Shown: positions 8,530 to 18,004 of the stretch, piece by piece
Layout: the number at the start of each line of letters is the position of its first letter
Numbering within the stretch: position 1 is the stretch's first letter
Origin: Dyadobacter sp. CY347
GTDB taxonomy: Bacteria; Bacteroidota; Bacteroidia; Cytophagales; Spirosomataceae
DNA: 64,000 nt
Reading direction: 5' to 3'
Assembly: GCF_021502655.1 (NCBI RefSeq)
Contig: NZ_JAKFFT010000002.1
Span: 744,001 to 808,000, forward strand
Notes under the pieces: model-generated
The model's input: only the letters and a program-made list of their open reading frames with translations
Told to the model about the DNA's origin: nothing
Database searches by the model: none
Translations under genes and position numbers: made by a program

Positions 8530-10959
8530 TTATTTCCTGATCACTGCCTCGAATTCCCGCTCGTAAGCGGAAATCAACCGCTGCATGGTTTTGTCAATCA
8601 CCTTGTCGGTCAATGTTTGCTGATCGTCCTGCAAAATGAAGCTCACCGAATACGATTTCTTTCCTTCCAGGTTCGCCCCTTCGTACACATCAAACACGTT
8701 TACCGCGCGCAGAAGCTGCCTTTCGGTTTTATAAGCAATCTGGCGCAGTTCCTCAAAAGTGATTTTTTTATCAACCACAACAGAAAGATCGCGACGCACT
8801 TCAGGGAACTTGGCTACTTCTTTATACTGGACAAACGCATCATATTGTTTGAGCATATAGTCCCAATCAAAATCCGCATAAAAAACAGGCGCCTTAATGT
8901 CGAGCTTCTTACCAATGGCCGCATTAAGCTGCCCGAATGTCACAACCGGCTTGCGGTTCAATGTCAGTGTTGTTCCAAATTTAAAGATAGCCGCATCCGC
9001 CTCGGTTCTCTCCACGTCCTTGATCTTTACAGAAGACAAAACCTGCATCACAAAACCTGCCAGATCATGGAAAACCACTTCCCGCGATTTCTCAAACCAG
9101 CTTTCCTGTCCAATGTTGCCCGTTAGGAAAACGGCCAGCCTTTCTCTCTCGACGTATTTTTCGCCGATCTCATTATAGGTTTTGCCAAATTCAAAAAGCT
9201 TCAAATCCTTCTGGCGGCGGTTGCTGTTGTAAGCAATGACTTCCAAACCTGAGAAAATCAGGGTCTGGCGCATTATAGACAAATCTTCACTCAGGTAATT
9301 CAGGATTTTAACCGGGTTACCCTGAATGCTTTCAGCTAATGAGGCGTGGTAATCAGGCTTCGTGAGTGAATTATTGATCATTTCGTTGAAACCATTTGCT
9401 ACCAAAAGTTCAGCAACGCGCAGTTTCAATTTTTCAGGATCATTAACAGGGAAATCTGACAGATAATCTGAGCTAAGCGCATCCGAAAGTTCAACCTGGC
9501 CGAAACCATAAATGCGCAAAATTTCTTCAATCACGTCCGCTTCCCGTTGCACGTCCACGCGATAAGGCGGCACGATCGCCGTAAAGCCCGTTTCGGTCTG
9601 GTCCTGAATTTGAATGTCAAGCCCAGTCAGAATGTTGCTAATAAGTGTTTTATCCAATGATTTACCAATCAACCTGTCGATGTTGCGGTAAGTCATTTTT
9701 ACCTGAAAATCTGCAACGGGTTCAGGATAAATGTCCGTAATGTTTGAAGAAACAGTTCCGCCTGCGATTTCCTGAATAAGCAATGCTGCCCTTTTTAATG
9801 CATATAAAGGCATGTTAGGATCAGTCCCACGCTCGAAACGGAAAGAAGAATCCGTTTTTAATGCATAGCGCTGAGCCGTCTTACGAACCCAGATCGGCGA
9901 GAAATAAGCGGATTCAAGAAAAATGGATGTTGTTTCGTTAGTAACGCCCGAAGTAAGCCCGCCGAAAACCCCTGCAATGCACATAGGCTCCGGAGTCCCG
10001 TCCGCCCCTGCATTGCAGATCATCAGATCCGAATCCGAAAGTTTCCTTTCCACGCCATCCAGCGTCACAAATGTTGTCCCGGCAGGCACAGTGGTTACAA
10101 TTACCTTATTACCAATCACCTTTTCGGCATCAAATGCATGCATAGGCTGGCCCAGCTCGTGGCAAATGTAGTTTGTGATGTCTACGATGTTGTTAATCGA
10201 GCGGATTCCAATGATTGCCAGTCTTTGTTTGAGCCAATCGGGCGACTCGCCCACTTTTAGTCCGGAAATGGTTAGGCCGCTATATCTGGGCGCTGCTTCT
10301 GAATTTTTTACTTCAACTTCAAATGGCAGGCTTTCATTATTGACTGCAAAAGCATCAACGGACGAAAGTTTTATGTCGCGATTAAAATAGGCTTTCAGAT
10401 CACGCGCAACGCCATAATGCGATGCAGCGTCCGCGCGGTTAGGCGTAAGGCCGATTTCTATTAAATAATCAGAAGAAATGCCAAAGTATTCGCTGGCTGG
10501 CGTGCCGTTTGGCAGGTCAGTATTAAGGACTAAAATCCCGTCGTGCGATGTGCCGACGCCTAATTCGTCTTCGGCGCAGATCATTCCTTCTGAAAGCGCG
10601 CCTCTGATTTTTGATTTTTTTAAAACCAATGGCTGATCACTTCCGGTCGGATATAATGTCGCTCCCACAGTCGCTACAATCACTTTTTGACCGGCAGCTA
10701 CATTCGGCGCGCCGCAAACAATGGATAAAGGATTTTCAATGCCTACATCAACGGTCGTCAGGCTGAGACGGTCGGCTTCGGGATGTTTTTCGCAGGTAAG
10801 CACCTGGCCGATGACAACGCCTTGCAGACCTCCTTTGATGGATTCAATCTCTTCAATGCTTTCAACTTCCAGCCCGGTTGCGGTCAGTATTTTGCCGATT
10901 TCTTCGGGAGATTCTGTTATATCTATTAATTCTTTAAGCCACTTATAGGAGATCTTCAT
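8530..10959 (-). CDS. pheT: Phenylalanine--tRNA ligase beta subunit
   Basis: A full-length 809-residue beta subunit of the heterotetrameric PheRS, which charges tRNA-Phe. An N-terminal tRNA-binding (EMAP-like) domain lies at about residues 40-150 (CEKHPEADRLS, SEGMICAEDELG). It is followed by the B3/B4 editing domain (about 210-400), B5 (about 410-480), the catalytic-like core, and the C-terminal anticodon-binding (FDX-ACB) domain (about 710-808; FPEVRRDLS). No pheS is in the window, so the two subunits are encoded apart. It leads the leftward run coiled-coil gene - zapA - rny - AAA ATPase. Confidence 0.98.
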   Translation of the reverse strand: MKISYKWLKELIDITESPEEIGKILTATGLEVESIEEIESIKGGLQGVVIGQVLTCEKHPEADRLSLTTVDVGIENPLSIVCGAPNVAAGQKVIVATVGATLYPTGSDQPLVLKKSKIRGALSEGMICAEDELGVGTSHDGILVLNTDLPNGTPASEYFGISSDYLIEIGLTPNRADAASHYGVARDLKAYFNRDIKLSSVDAFAVNNESLPFEVEVKNSEAAPRYSGLTISGLKVGESPDWLKQRLAIIGIRSINNIVDITNYICHELGQPMHAFDAEKVIGNKVIVTTVPAGTTFVTLDGVERKLSDSDLMICNAGADGTPEPMCIAGVFGGLTSGVTNETTSIFLESAYFSPIWVRKTAQRYALKTDSSFRFERGTDPNMPLYALKRAALLIQEIAGGTVSSNITDIYPEPVADFQVKMTYRNIDRLIGKSLDKTLISNILTGLDIQIQDQTETGFTAIVPPYRVDVQREADVIEEILRIYGFGQVELSDALSSDYLSDFPVNDPEKLKLRVAELLVANGFNEMINNSLTKPDYHASLAESIQGNPVKILNYLSEDLSIMRQTLIFSGLEVIAYNSNRRQKDLKLFEFGKTYNEIGEKYVERERLAVFLTGNIGQESWFEKSREVVFHDLAGFVMQVLSSVKIKDVERTEADAAIFKFGTTLTLNRKPVVTFGQLNAAIGKKLDIKAPVFYADFDWDYMLKQYDAFVQYKEVAKFPEVRRDLSVVVDKKITFEELRQIAYKTERQLLRAVNVFDVYEGANLEGKKSYSVSFILQDDQQTLTDKVIDKTMQRLISAYEREFEAVIRK

Positions 10960-11006
10960 GCGAATGCTTCAAAAATAGGTTTTCAACCGGCAGTTAAGCC
11001 GGATTA

Positions 11007-11014
11007 CAAAATTA
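11007..11014 (-). promoter_or_regulatory. Candidate -7 box for pheT
   Basis: Read on the minus strand this is TAATTTTG, an exact match to TAnnTTTG. It would give a leader of about 40 nt. A second match, TATTTTTG, lies at 10970-10977 but leaves almost no leader. No well-spaced TTG box accompanies either. Confidence 0.35.
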
Positions 11015-11091
11015 AGGATTTAAGTCGAACAGCGCCGTCCGACTTGAAATAGTAATTGATTTTTTAATAAAATAAAAAAGGCAAAGGCCGC

Positions 11092-11751
11092 TTAATTATG
11101 GACAGCAGATTCAAGCTGCTCGCCGGCCAGAACGGCCACAGAAAGCGTATTTTCCTTCGGCGGGACCGGGCAGGCGTAACTTTCCTGATATACACAGTAA
11201 GGATTATAGGCTTTATTAAAATCCAGGACGATCACATTGTTCTTAATCTCAGAAACGGGATAATCCAGGTAACGGCCGCCCCCATAGGTTTCCTTTCCAC
11301 TGGTTGCATCTTTAAAAAGAACAGAAATAACGCTCTCATTTTTAAGCAGTAACAGCTTCTGCTCCTGATCGCCGATCTTGAAATTGGCATAACCATACTT
11401 TTCATACTTCTCCGAAGTCCCATCTGTGTATTTAACCTCAACTTCCTTGTCATCCTTCATGTAAGGGGAAATGTTGGCCTTAATGCGGTAAGACAGGTCG
11501 GGAGCAAAGTAATGCAAGCCGTGGAAGCTTTCTTTATCGGCAATCGGGGAGTCCTCGGTGGTCCGGAACTGCTCGTCTTTGGCTGCGCGCTCTTTGAGAA
11601 TGGTCGTTTTATACTGCTCGGGATTGCTGGCGATCTGGTCTTCGCTGGCGCCATTGAGGCCCGCACCCGAAAAATTTTCAACAACAAAATAGGCCAGGAT
11701 CGCAATAACCATGGCGATTGTGCTGTACCGGATTACTTTATTTTTAAACAT
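11092..11751 (-). CDS. DUF1684 domain-containing protein
   Basis: A 219-residue protein with one N-terminal membrane or signal segment (about residues 8-25). The body matches the DUF1684 pattern: KDEQFRTTEDSPI, then FHGLHYFAPD, a beta-rich middle with GGGRYLDYPV, and the late motif DFNKAYNPYCVY followed by CPVPPKEN. The family is widespread and uncharacterised. It is divergent from the response-regulator gene at 11938. A -7-like box (TAAGTTTG on the minus strand) lies at 11779-11786. Confidence 0.88.
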   Translation of the reverse strand: MFKNKVIRYSTIAMVIAILAYFVVENFSGAGLNGASEDQIASNPEQYKTTILKERAAKDEQFRTTEDSPIADKESFHGLHYFAPDLSYRIKANISPYMKDDKEVEVKYTDGTSEKYEKYGYANFKIGDQEQKLLLLKNESVISVLFKDATSGKETYGGGRYLDYPVSEIKNNVIVLDFNKAYNPYCVYQESYACPVPPKENTLSVAVLAGEQLESAVHN

Positions 11752-11937
11752 AGGGCTTCCAAATTTTTGAACGGATCACAAACTTACACCCGAAAGTGTG
11801 CTTTGAAAAAGTATAAGATGTTTATTTACTTTTTTATGATAATTTTGAATCTTCGCACCACGCCAGGTTGCGACTTTGGTTGAAATATCCCTAAATTGAG
11901 CCTGGCAAATTATTAAACACAATACCTGACCCATCAT

Positions 11938-12315
11938 ATGTCATACACCAAACGAGTACTCATTGCCGAAGACAGCTCAGTTATTCAAAATCTGGCAAGG
12001 AAGATTCTGGAATTTCAACATTACGAGATCACGTCCGTGAAAAACGGAGAGCAGGTTTTGCAGCTTCTTGAAAAAGAGGATTTCGATATTATTTTGCTGG
12101 ATATCAATATGCCTGTGATGGATGGAATGGAGTGCGCAAGAAGCATCCGCAAATTGCCTAACGAGAAAAAGGCCAAAACGCCTATCGTGGCTATTACAGG
12201 AAACGCCAAGAACTATTCGGAAGAAGACTTTAAACAAGCAGGATTTGACGATGCGCTGATGAAACCTTTGAATTTTGACCGTCTGGTTGAAGTGGTCGCG
12301 CATTTGACAGAATAA
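11938..12315 (+). CDS. Stand-alone response regulator receiver protein
   Basis: A 125-residue CheY-like single receiver domain with no output domain. Acidic pocket residues are visible at Glu11-Asp12, the phospho-acceptor Asp55 sits in LLDINMP, and the conserved Lys109 is in MKPL. It probably receives phosphate from a histidine kinase encoded elsewhere and signals by protein-protein contact. It ends 5 bp before the metallo-hydrolase gene at 12321, so the two are likely co-transcribed. A -7-like TAATTTTG at 11840-11847 could be its promoter. Confidence 0.93.
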   Translation: MSYTKRVLIAEDSSVIQNLARKILEFQHYEITSVKNGEQVLQLLEKEDFDIILLDINMPVMDGMECARSIRKLPNEKKAKTPIVAITGNAKNYSEEDFKQAGFDDALMKPLNFDRLVEVVAHLTE

Positions 12316-12320
12316 ACCTG

Positions 12321-13082
12321 ATGAGGATTACATTTTTAGGGACCGGCACATCACAGGGAATACCGGTTATTGCCTGTGAATGTGCCGTTTGCCGATCCGA
12401 TGACCCACGCGACAAGCGTTTAAGGACTTCCGTTTGGATCCAGGTCGATGGCAAATCTTTCGTTATTGACATCGGCCCCGATTTTCGTCAGCAAATGCTG
12501 CGGGCCAATGTAAAGGACCTGGACGCAGCCATTTTCACGCATCAGCATAAAGACCATACGGCCGGGCTCGACGATATCCGTGCCTTCAACCACCGCAGCC
12601 AGCGCGATATTCCGCTTTACGGAAGGGAGTCTGTTTTAATGCAGATCCAGAACGAGTTTGCCTATGCTTTTTCTGAAAAAAGATATCCCGGCGTGCCGCA
12701 TTTTGAACTTCATAACATTAATAATGAGCCTTTTGATGTGCAGGGTGTAAAATTCACACCTATTGAGGCTATGCATCATCATTTGCCCGTGTACGGCTAC
12801 CGGATTGGTGATTTCACCTACATTACCGATGCCAATTTTATTTCCGAAAGAGAACAGCAAAAAATTATAGGTTCCAAAGTCCTGGTTCTGGACACGCTGC
12901 AAAAAGAGCCGCATCTTTCGCATTTTACATTAGCCCAATCTCTGGCTCTGATTAAAGAGTTGCAGGTTCCAAAGGCCTATTTGGTGCATATGAGCCATAA
13001 ACTGGGAAAGCACGCCGACATTGAAAATGAGCTGCCGGCTAATGTTCATCTGGCCTATGACGGTCTGGTGCTTGATTTGTAG
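12321..13082 (+). CDS. MBL-fold metallo-hydrolase, PhnP-like
   Basis: A 253-residue metallo-beta-lactamase-fold hydrolase. The metal-binding motif THQHKDH (His74, His76, Asp78, His79) is intact, and later ligands are plausible in MHHHLPVYG and VHMSHKLGKH. Cysteines 19, 21 and 24 near the N-terminus resemble the structural zinc site of PhnP-type phosphodiesterases, which cleave cyclic ribose phosphates. No phn genes are nearby, so the substrate is open. It is the second gene after the receiver-domain gene, with a 5-bp gap. Confidence 0.9.
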   Translation: MRITFLGTGTSQGIPVIACECAVCRSDDPRDKRLRTSVWIQVDGKSFVIDIGPDFRQQMLRANVKDLDAAIFTHQHKDHTAGLDDIRAFNHRSQRDIPLYGRESVLMQIQNEFAYAFSEKRYPGVPHFELHNINNEPFDVQGVKFTPIEAMHHHLPVYGYRIGDFTYITDANFISEREQQKIIGSKVLVLDTLQKEPHLSHFTLAQSLALIKELQVPKAYLVHMSHKLGKHADIENELPANVHLAYDGLVLDL

Positions 13083-13104
13083 ATGCGCGATAAGATTGGC
13101 ACCT

Positions 13105-13797
13105 TCAACTGTAACGGTCATTCCGCCAGGGATAAGCCGTATTGGAATAACCTCTTAATTCCCAAAATCCAAGCTTGTTTGCAGGCAGAAATTCGATCCT
13201 GCTAATCCATTTACTTCCTTTCCAGGCGTAAAGCTGAGGCGTGATCATTCGCACAGGGCCGCCATGATCGCGCTCTAACGGTTTATTGTCAGCCGTATGA
13301 ACGAGCAAGACGTCGTCTTTCAACGCTTCTTCCAGCGATAAGTTGGTCGTGTATTTATCATATCCATGGCAGAGAATGTGCGTAGCGCTGGCTTTGGGCT
13401 GAACAAGAGCCGCCAGATCGGCCAATCGCACGCCTACCCAGGGCACATCCATCCGCGACCAGGTTGTCACGCAGTGGAAATCACTGACGTCCTCCGTTTG
13501 TGGCAATGCCATGAAGTCCTCACAGCTTAGGGTCACGGGCGACTCAACATGTCCGTCAATAATCAGTTTCCATTTCTGATGCGAAATATCAGGCTTGAAA
13601 CCCAGGTCCAGCACCGGCCATTTCTCCGTTCTTACTTGCCCGGCGGGCAGTTTGGGCATGCCATGACGATTTATTTCACCCGTTCCCATCGGTCGCGAAT
13701 CTGAAACCGAAGGTGTTGCAGACATTTGATGCTCAAAACGCGCCTTTAGCTTCATTCTGGCCTCAATGATCTTATCAAGTTTGCTGTTTTCTTCCAT
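13105..13797 (-). CDS. Sulfite oxidase-like molybdopterin oxidoreductase
   Basis: A 230-residue protein of the sulfite-oxidase molybdopterin fold (YuiH/MsrP-like). The cofactor-ligating cysteine is Cys109 in FHCVTTWSRMD, followed by WVGVRLADL, CHGYDKYTTN and the DHGGPVRMI segment. There is no Tat signal or membrane segment, so it is predicted cytoplasmic, unlike MsrP. The haem partner MsrQ is not encoded nearby. It starts 27 bp after the DUF819 gene, suggesting co-transcription. Its substrate is unknown. Confidence 0.88.
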   Translation of the reverse strand: MEENSKLDKIIEARMKLKARFEHQMSATPSVSDSRPMGTGEINRHGMPKLPAGQVRTEKWPVLDLGFKPDISHQKWKLIIDGHVESPVTLSCEDFMALPQTEDVSDFHCVTTWSRMDVPWVGVRLADLAALVQPKASATHILCHGYDKYTTNLSLEEALKDDVLLVHTADNKPLERDHGGPVRMITPQLYAWKGSKWISRIEFLPANKLGFWELRGYSNTAYPWRNDRYS

Positions 13798-13824
13798 GTT
13801 GTTGTTAAAATAAAGATGGCACTG

Positions 13825-15060
13825 TTACCCTTCACTTACCCACTGCATGACCAGTGCTGTCAGATACCCGCCATATGTGCCGATTGCGTAACCTAAGATA
13901 GCAAGTAAAACGCCAACTGTTGCCAGCGATGGATGAAATGCAGCAGCAACCACGGAGGCCGAAGCCGATCCGCCCACATTGGCCTGACTTCCCACTGCCA
14001 GGAAAAAGAACGGAATTTTAAGCCATTTACAAACTAAAATCAAAATGACCGCATGGGTCAGGATCCAGATCAGGCCGATGGCAAAAAGCCCGGGATTTCC
14101 AGCCACTGCCCCAAGATCCATCTGCATCCCGATTGTGGCCACAAGCACATATAAGAATACGGAGCCGAGCTTTGAAGCGCCCACGTGTTCAAGCTTTCGT
14201 ACGGGCGTCAGCGAAAGGGCGATCCCGATGAATGTAGCAATGGTTACCACCCAGAAAAAGGTTGATGTAAGGCTGTATTTGTCTAAAAAAGGATAATTTT
14301 TTGATAAATAAGGCGTGATCATATCAGCGAGAAAATGGGCTATGCCTGTTGCGCCAAATCCTGCTGCCGCAAGTAATATGTAATCCCGCACAGCTGGCGC
14401 TTTCTCATTAGCATTGTGTTGAATATCAAGATGTTGTTTGATTTCTTCGATCTGGCTGCTATCAGCTCCCAGCCAGCGGTCAATGCGCGTGGCGATCCCA
14501 GCCCCGTAAATGAGGAAAGCCATCCATAGCTCTGCAATCAGCACGTCCACGGCCACCATCTGGGAAAACAATGCGTCGCTGGGCTGAAAGACCTCCCTTA
14601 ATGCAGTCTGATTGGCCCCGCCGCCGATCCAGCTTCCGGCAATGGTAGCCAGCCCGCGCCAGACCGCGTCGGCACCTTCACCAGCAACTGTTTCAGGGCT
14701 GATTAACCCAACCAACCACAATGCAAACGGCCCGCCTACCATTATCCCCAGCGTTCCAACCAGCATAGCGATCAATGCTTTCGGCCCCAACCGGCTCAGC
14801 GAACGCCAGTCCATGCCTATGGTAAAAAAGACGAGGCATGCGGGAAGGAAATATTTGGAAATAACTGGATAGAGCTGCGAGGTCGCTCCATTGACAATGC
14901 CGAAGGAGTTAAGCAGGCCCGGAATAAAATAGCAAAGCAGAAGCGGAGGCACTACGGCATAAAACCGCTTCCAGCCGATATTATCCATAGATGCCGTATA
15001 GAAAATGGCGGCCAGAATCAGCATTAATAGTCCAAGAACAACAGCGTCATTTGTGATCAT
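13825..15060 (-). CDS. DUF819 family integral membrane protein
   Basis: A 411-residue polytopic membrane protein with roughly ten or eleven hydrophobic helices and glycine-rich segments such as SWIGGGANQ and SQANVGGSASASV. These match DUF819, a family with transporter-like architecture and no established substrate. It lies upstream of the sulfite-oxidase-like gene in the same orientation and is divergent from the molybdenum hydroxylase operon. The shared 174-bp intergenic region carries a duplicated motif. A link to molybdoenzyme substrates is inference. Confidence 0.88.
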   Translation of the reverse strand: MITNDAVVLGLLMLILAAIFYTASMDNIGWKRFYAVVPPLLLCYFIPGLLNSFGIVNGATSQLYPVISKYFLPACLVFFTIGMDWRSLSRLGPKALIAMLVGTLGIMVGGPFALWLVGLISPETVAGEGADAVWRGLATIAGSWIGGGANQTALREVFQPSDALFSQMVAVDVLIAELWMAFLIYGAGIATRIDRWLGADSSQIEEIKQHLDIQHNANEKAPAVRDYILLAAAGFGATGIAHFLADMITPYLSKNYPFLDKYSLTSTFFWVVTIATFIGIALSLTPVRKLEHVGASKLGSVFLYVLVATIGMQMDLGAVAGNPGLFAIGLIWILTHAVILILVCKWLKIPFFFLAVGSQANVGGSASASVVAAAFHPSLATVGVLLAILGYAIGTYGGYLTALVMQWVSEG

Positions 15061-15080
15061 TGATAGCGTCTATGGTGAGA

Positions 15081-15160
15081 ATCGGGTAAAATTAGCTTTG
15101 TTTTTTGTTTCGACGAAAGGCGTTTGCCCGCCCATCGGGTAAAAGATTGATTCGACGAAA
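15081..15160. promoter_or_regulatory. Duplicated composite motif between DUF819 and molybdenum hydroxylase genes
   Basis: ATCGGGTAAAA occurs at 15081-15091 and 15134-15144. TTCGACGAAA occurs at 15109-15118 and 15151-15160. The two elements thus appear twice in the same order. TTCGACGAAA is nearly palindromic. A -7-like TAGCTTTG (15093-15100) lies within the first copy on the plus strand. This looks like a regulatory region for the divergent genes, but no regulator is identified. Confidence 0.5.
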
Positions 15161-15234
15161 TTTAAGTTTATAAAAGTCCTATTTTTCGTAATTTACATCC
15201 TGATTTTAGGCGATAACATTAATAATGTTTTACT

Positions 15235-15726
15235 ATGGCGATATATAATTTATCATTAAATGGCAAAAAAGTAAAAGTCGATGTCGAGCCGGACATGCCT
15301 TTGCTATGGGTCGTTCGCGATTTTGCCGGGTTAAAAGGCACGAAGTTTGGCTGCGGAATGGCCCTGTGCGGCGCTTGCACGGTGCATTTGAATGGCGAAC
15401 CGACGCGCTCGTGCCAGCTGCCGGTTTCCGGTGTAGGTAAAAACAATAAGATCACAACCATTGAAGGCATTGGGGATGGCAAGATGAATGTGCTACAAAA
15501 AGCCTGGATCGAAGAGCAGGTCCCGCAATGTGGCTACTGTCAGTCGGGCCAGATCATGTCTGCCGCGGCGCTTCTGAAATCCAAACCCAATCCAACGGAT
15601 GCCGACATTGATGCCGCCATGAGTGGAAATCTTTGCCGCTGCGGCACTTACGACCGCATCAGAAAAGCCATTCACAGGGCTGCCGACGAAATGAAAGTTT
15701 CAGAGAATGGCATTGGAAAACGTTAA
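15235..15726 (+). CDS. (2Fe-2S)-binding small subunit of molybdenum hydroxylase (IorA-like)
   Basis: A 163-residue ferredoxin-type subunit with both iron-sulfur motifs intact: the plant-type cluster at Cys40, Cys45, Cys48 and Cys60, and the second cluster at Cys99, Cys102, Cys134 and Cys136 (CGYC and CRC). It passes electrons from the molybdenum site of the partner encoded at 15707-17923. The two genes overlap by 20 bp. No FAD subunit is present, which is the two-subunit isoquinoline 1-oxidoreductase/aldehyde dehydrogenase arrangement. The small subunit has no own signal, so it is probably exported together with the Tat-tagged large subunit. Confidence 0.95.
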   Translation: MAIYNLSLNGKKVKVDVEPDMPLLWVVRDFAGLKGTKFGCGMALCGACTVHLNGEPTRSCQLPVSGVGKNNKITTIEGIGDGKMNVLQKAWIEEQVPQCGYCQSGQIMSAAALLKSKPNPTDADIDAAMSGNLCRCGTYDRIRKAIHRAADEMKVSENGIGKR

Positions 15727-17923
15727 AAGCAACATCCAGATAACATTAGCTCCCAAGACATTGGAAAATATTCAAACAACACGCCGCGATTTTCTGAAAG
15801 CTTCGGGCATAACCACTTTCGGGCTTGCATTGGGCATTTCAGGTTTTACCCGGGACGCTTCTTTGAAAAAGATCACGCCTGCGGTCCTCCGGCTGGAAAT
15901 CAATCCATTTATTATTATTGACACCAACGGCAACATTACCCTTGTTAATCCCAGACCCGATATGGGCCAGGGCTCCACGCAGGCCGTGCCCTCGCTGCTT
16001 GCCGAGGAGCTGGAAGTGAGCCTGGAAAAAGTGCTGATCGTGCAGAGTGACGGCATGGGTAAATACGGCAGCCAAACTTCCGGAGGCAGCAGTTCGGTCC
16101 GTGCGCTTTGGTCCCCGATCCGAAAAGCCGGAGCGGCTGCAAGGGAAATGCTTACGACCACGGCGGCCAAACGATGGAATGTGCCCGTTTCCGAATGCCA
16201 CGCCGAAGATGCCAAGATCGTGCATCCGGCCAGCGGCAAAAGCTTTACTTACGGCGAGCTGGCCGATGAAGCCTCCAAGCTTGAAATCCCCGAAGATCCG
16301 AAGCTTAAAGAAGCCAAGGATTTCAAGATCATTGGCAAATACAATAAAAGACTTGATGTGCCTGAGCGCGTCAATGGTAAGGCGGTTTATGGAATTGATG
16401 TGGATGTGCCTGGAATGGTCTATGCCAGCATTTTACATTCACCGATGATCCATGGAAAAGTGGCGTCTATTGATGATACGGAGGCAAAAAAGATCAAGGG
16501 CGTTTTGCAGGTTATCAAAACCGAACGGACAATGCCGCACCGCACGTCCGAAGCCGTGGCCGTGGTTGCCACCAACTACTGGGCAGCTTTAAAAGGGAAA
16601 AAAGCGCTGGTTGTAAAATGGGACAATGGTGATCTGGAAAAAACGCTAAGTACAGCCAATTACTTTGCTGCAACATATGAAGCGGCTAAAAAAGAGGGCA
16701 TTAATGCAGAGCAAAAAGGTGATTTTACACTAAAATACAGCGCTGCCAAAGATAAGCTCGAAGCCAATTATGAAACACCGTTTTTAGCGCACGCGCCTAT
16801 TGAGCCCGAAAACGCGATCGCGCATGTGAAGGATGACGGAACAGTGGAAATCTGGGCACCCGTGCAGGGGCCCGACTGGGCGTTGCGTGATGTTTGTGGT
16901 TATATGAAAGTAAAATCCGAGCAGGTCAAAATCAATGTTACACTGCTTGGCGGCGCTTTTGGCCGGAAAGCATATCATGACTTTGTACTGGAAGCCTGCC
17001 ACATTTCAAAAGTGGTTAAAAAGCCTGTAAAAGTGGTCTGGACGCGCGAGGATGACATTTCACAGGGTCCTTACCGGCCGGGAATGCTGAGTCATATGCA
17101 AGGATTTGTAGAAAACGGTAAAATTACCGGCTTTCATCACCACGCCATAGGTGAATCCATTGCCGGACAGGTTTTTGGTGACTTAAAAGAAACGGATGCA
17201 GACGCGTGGCTCAGCGGTGAGCTGGCTACTGAAAATAATAAATATCGGTTCGACGGCGCTTCCAAAGTAAGCTGGACCCACGTCAAAACGGATATTCCGG
17301 TGGTTTGGTGGCGCTCTGTATATGCGTCCAATTTCGGATGGGGCCAGGAGTGCTTCCTCGACGAGCTGGCGCATCTGGCCAAAAAAGATCCATTGAAAGC
17401 CAGAATGGAAATCCTTACCGACGATCGTTTTAAGAAAGTGCTTGAAAAACTGGCCGAAAAGGCAAATTGGGAAGAAAAAATGCCCGAAGGCGCAGGAAAA
17501 GGGCTTGCCATATTCAGCTCATTCAGCAGCATTTCAGCTTGCTGCATTACTGTTTCGAAAAAGGATCAGGGCGTTAAGATCGATAAAGTGGTTTCTGTCA
17601 TCGACTGCGGGCATTATGTGAACCCGGATAATGTGAAAGCCCAGACCGAAGGCAACATTGTGATGGGAATTACCGCCGCTATCAAAGACGGCATCACATT
17701 TACCAATGGCGTGAGCGACCAAAGCAACTTCCATCAATACAATATCATGCGCCTGAACGAGATGCCTGCCATCGAAATCCATATCATAGACAGCGGCGCA
17801 GCCCCGGGCGGAGTAGGAGAGCCAGGCCTGCCACCAATCGCCCCCGCGCTAGGCAACGCAGTCTTCGCCGCAACCGGCAAGCGCTTGCGCAAGCTTCCGT
17901 TTGACATTGGTAATCTGGGCTAG
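15707..17923 (+). CDS. Molybdopterin-binding large subunit, xanthine dehydrogenase family (IorB-like), Tat-exported
   Basis: A 738-residue catalytic subunit of a molybdenum hydroxylase. A twin-arginine signal begins at Arg26-Arg27 (RRDFLK) followed by a hydrophobic stretch, so the folded enzyme is probably exported to the periplasm. Family motifs include the glycine-rich PDMGQGSTQ and [10 protein letters not shown] cofactor-contacting segments, GGAFGRK, and the late [14 protein letters not shown] segment bearing the conserved catalytic Glu. It overlaps the 2Fe-2S subunit gene by 20 bp. The likely reaction is hydroxylation of an aldehyde or N-heterocycle; the substrate cannot be read from sequence. 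A terminator follows at 17952-17987. Confidence 0.95.
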   Translation: MALENVKSNIQITLAPKTLENIQTTRRDFLKASGITTFGLALGISGFTRDASLKKITPAVLRLEINPFIIIDTNGNITLVNPRPDMGQGSTQAVPSLLAEELEVSLEKVLIVQSDGMGKYGSQTSGGSSSVRALWSPIRKAGAAAREMLTTTAAKRWNVPVSECHAEDAKIVHPASGKSFTYGELADEASKLEIPEDPKLKEAKDFKIIGKYNKRLDVPERVNGKAVYGIDVDVPGMVYASILHSPMIHGKVASIDDTEAKKIKGVLQVIKTERTMPHRTSEAVAVVATNYWAALKGKKALVVKWDNGDLEKTLSTANYFAATYEAAKKEGINAEQKGDFTLKYSAAKDKLEANYETPFLAHAPIEPENAIAHVKDDGTVEIWAPVQGPDWALRDVCGYMKVKSEQVKINVTLLGGAFGRKAYHDFVLEACHISKVVKKPVKVVWTREDDISQGPYRPGMLSHMQGFVENGKITGFHHHAIGESIAGQVFGDLKETDADAWLSGELATENNKYRFDGASKVSWTHVKTDIPVVWWRSVYASNFGWGQECFLDELAHLAKKDPLKARMEILTDDRFKKVLEKLAEKANWEEKMPEGAGKGLAIFSSFSSISACCITVSKKDQGVKIDKVVSVIDCGHYVNPDNVKAQTEGNIVMGITAAIKDGITFTNGVSDQSNFHQYNIMRLNEMPAIEIHIIDSGAAPGGVGEPGLPPIAPALGNAVFAATGKRLRKLPFDIGNLG

Positions 17924-17951
17924 TGATTTATTTTTAAATTACTCAAACAAC

Positions 17952-17987
17952 AAAAATGGCTTCCTGATCGCTCGGGAAGCCATTTTT
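17952..17987. terminator. Bidirectional terminator after the molybdenum hydroxylase operon
   Basis: The arms AAAATGGCTTCC and GGGAAGCCATTTTT form a strong stem with A-rich and T-rich flanks. It sits between the convergent ends at 17923 (plus) and 18005 (minus). Confidence 0.88.
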
Positions 17988-18004
17988 GCTAATATTGAAA
18001 GGTC

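Noticed and set aside
11074-11095. Weak hairpin with T-run after the DUF1684 gene
   Set aside because: The stem is only about three base pairs, so a terminator is not convincing.
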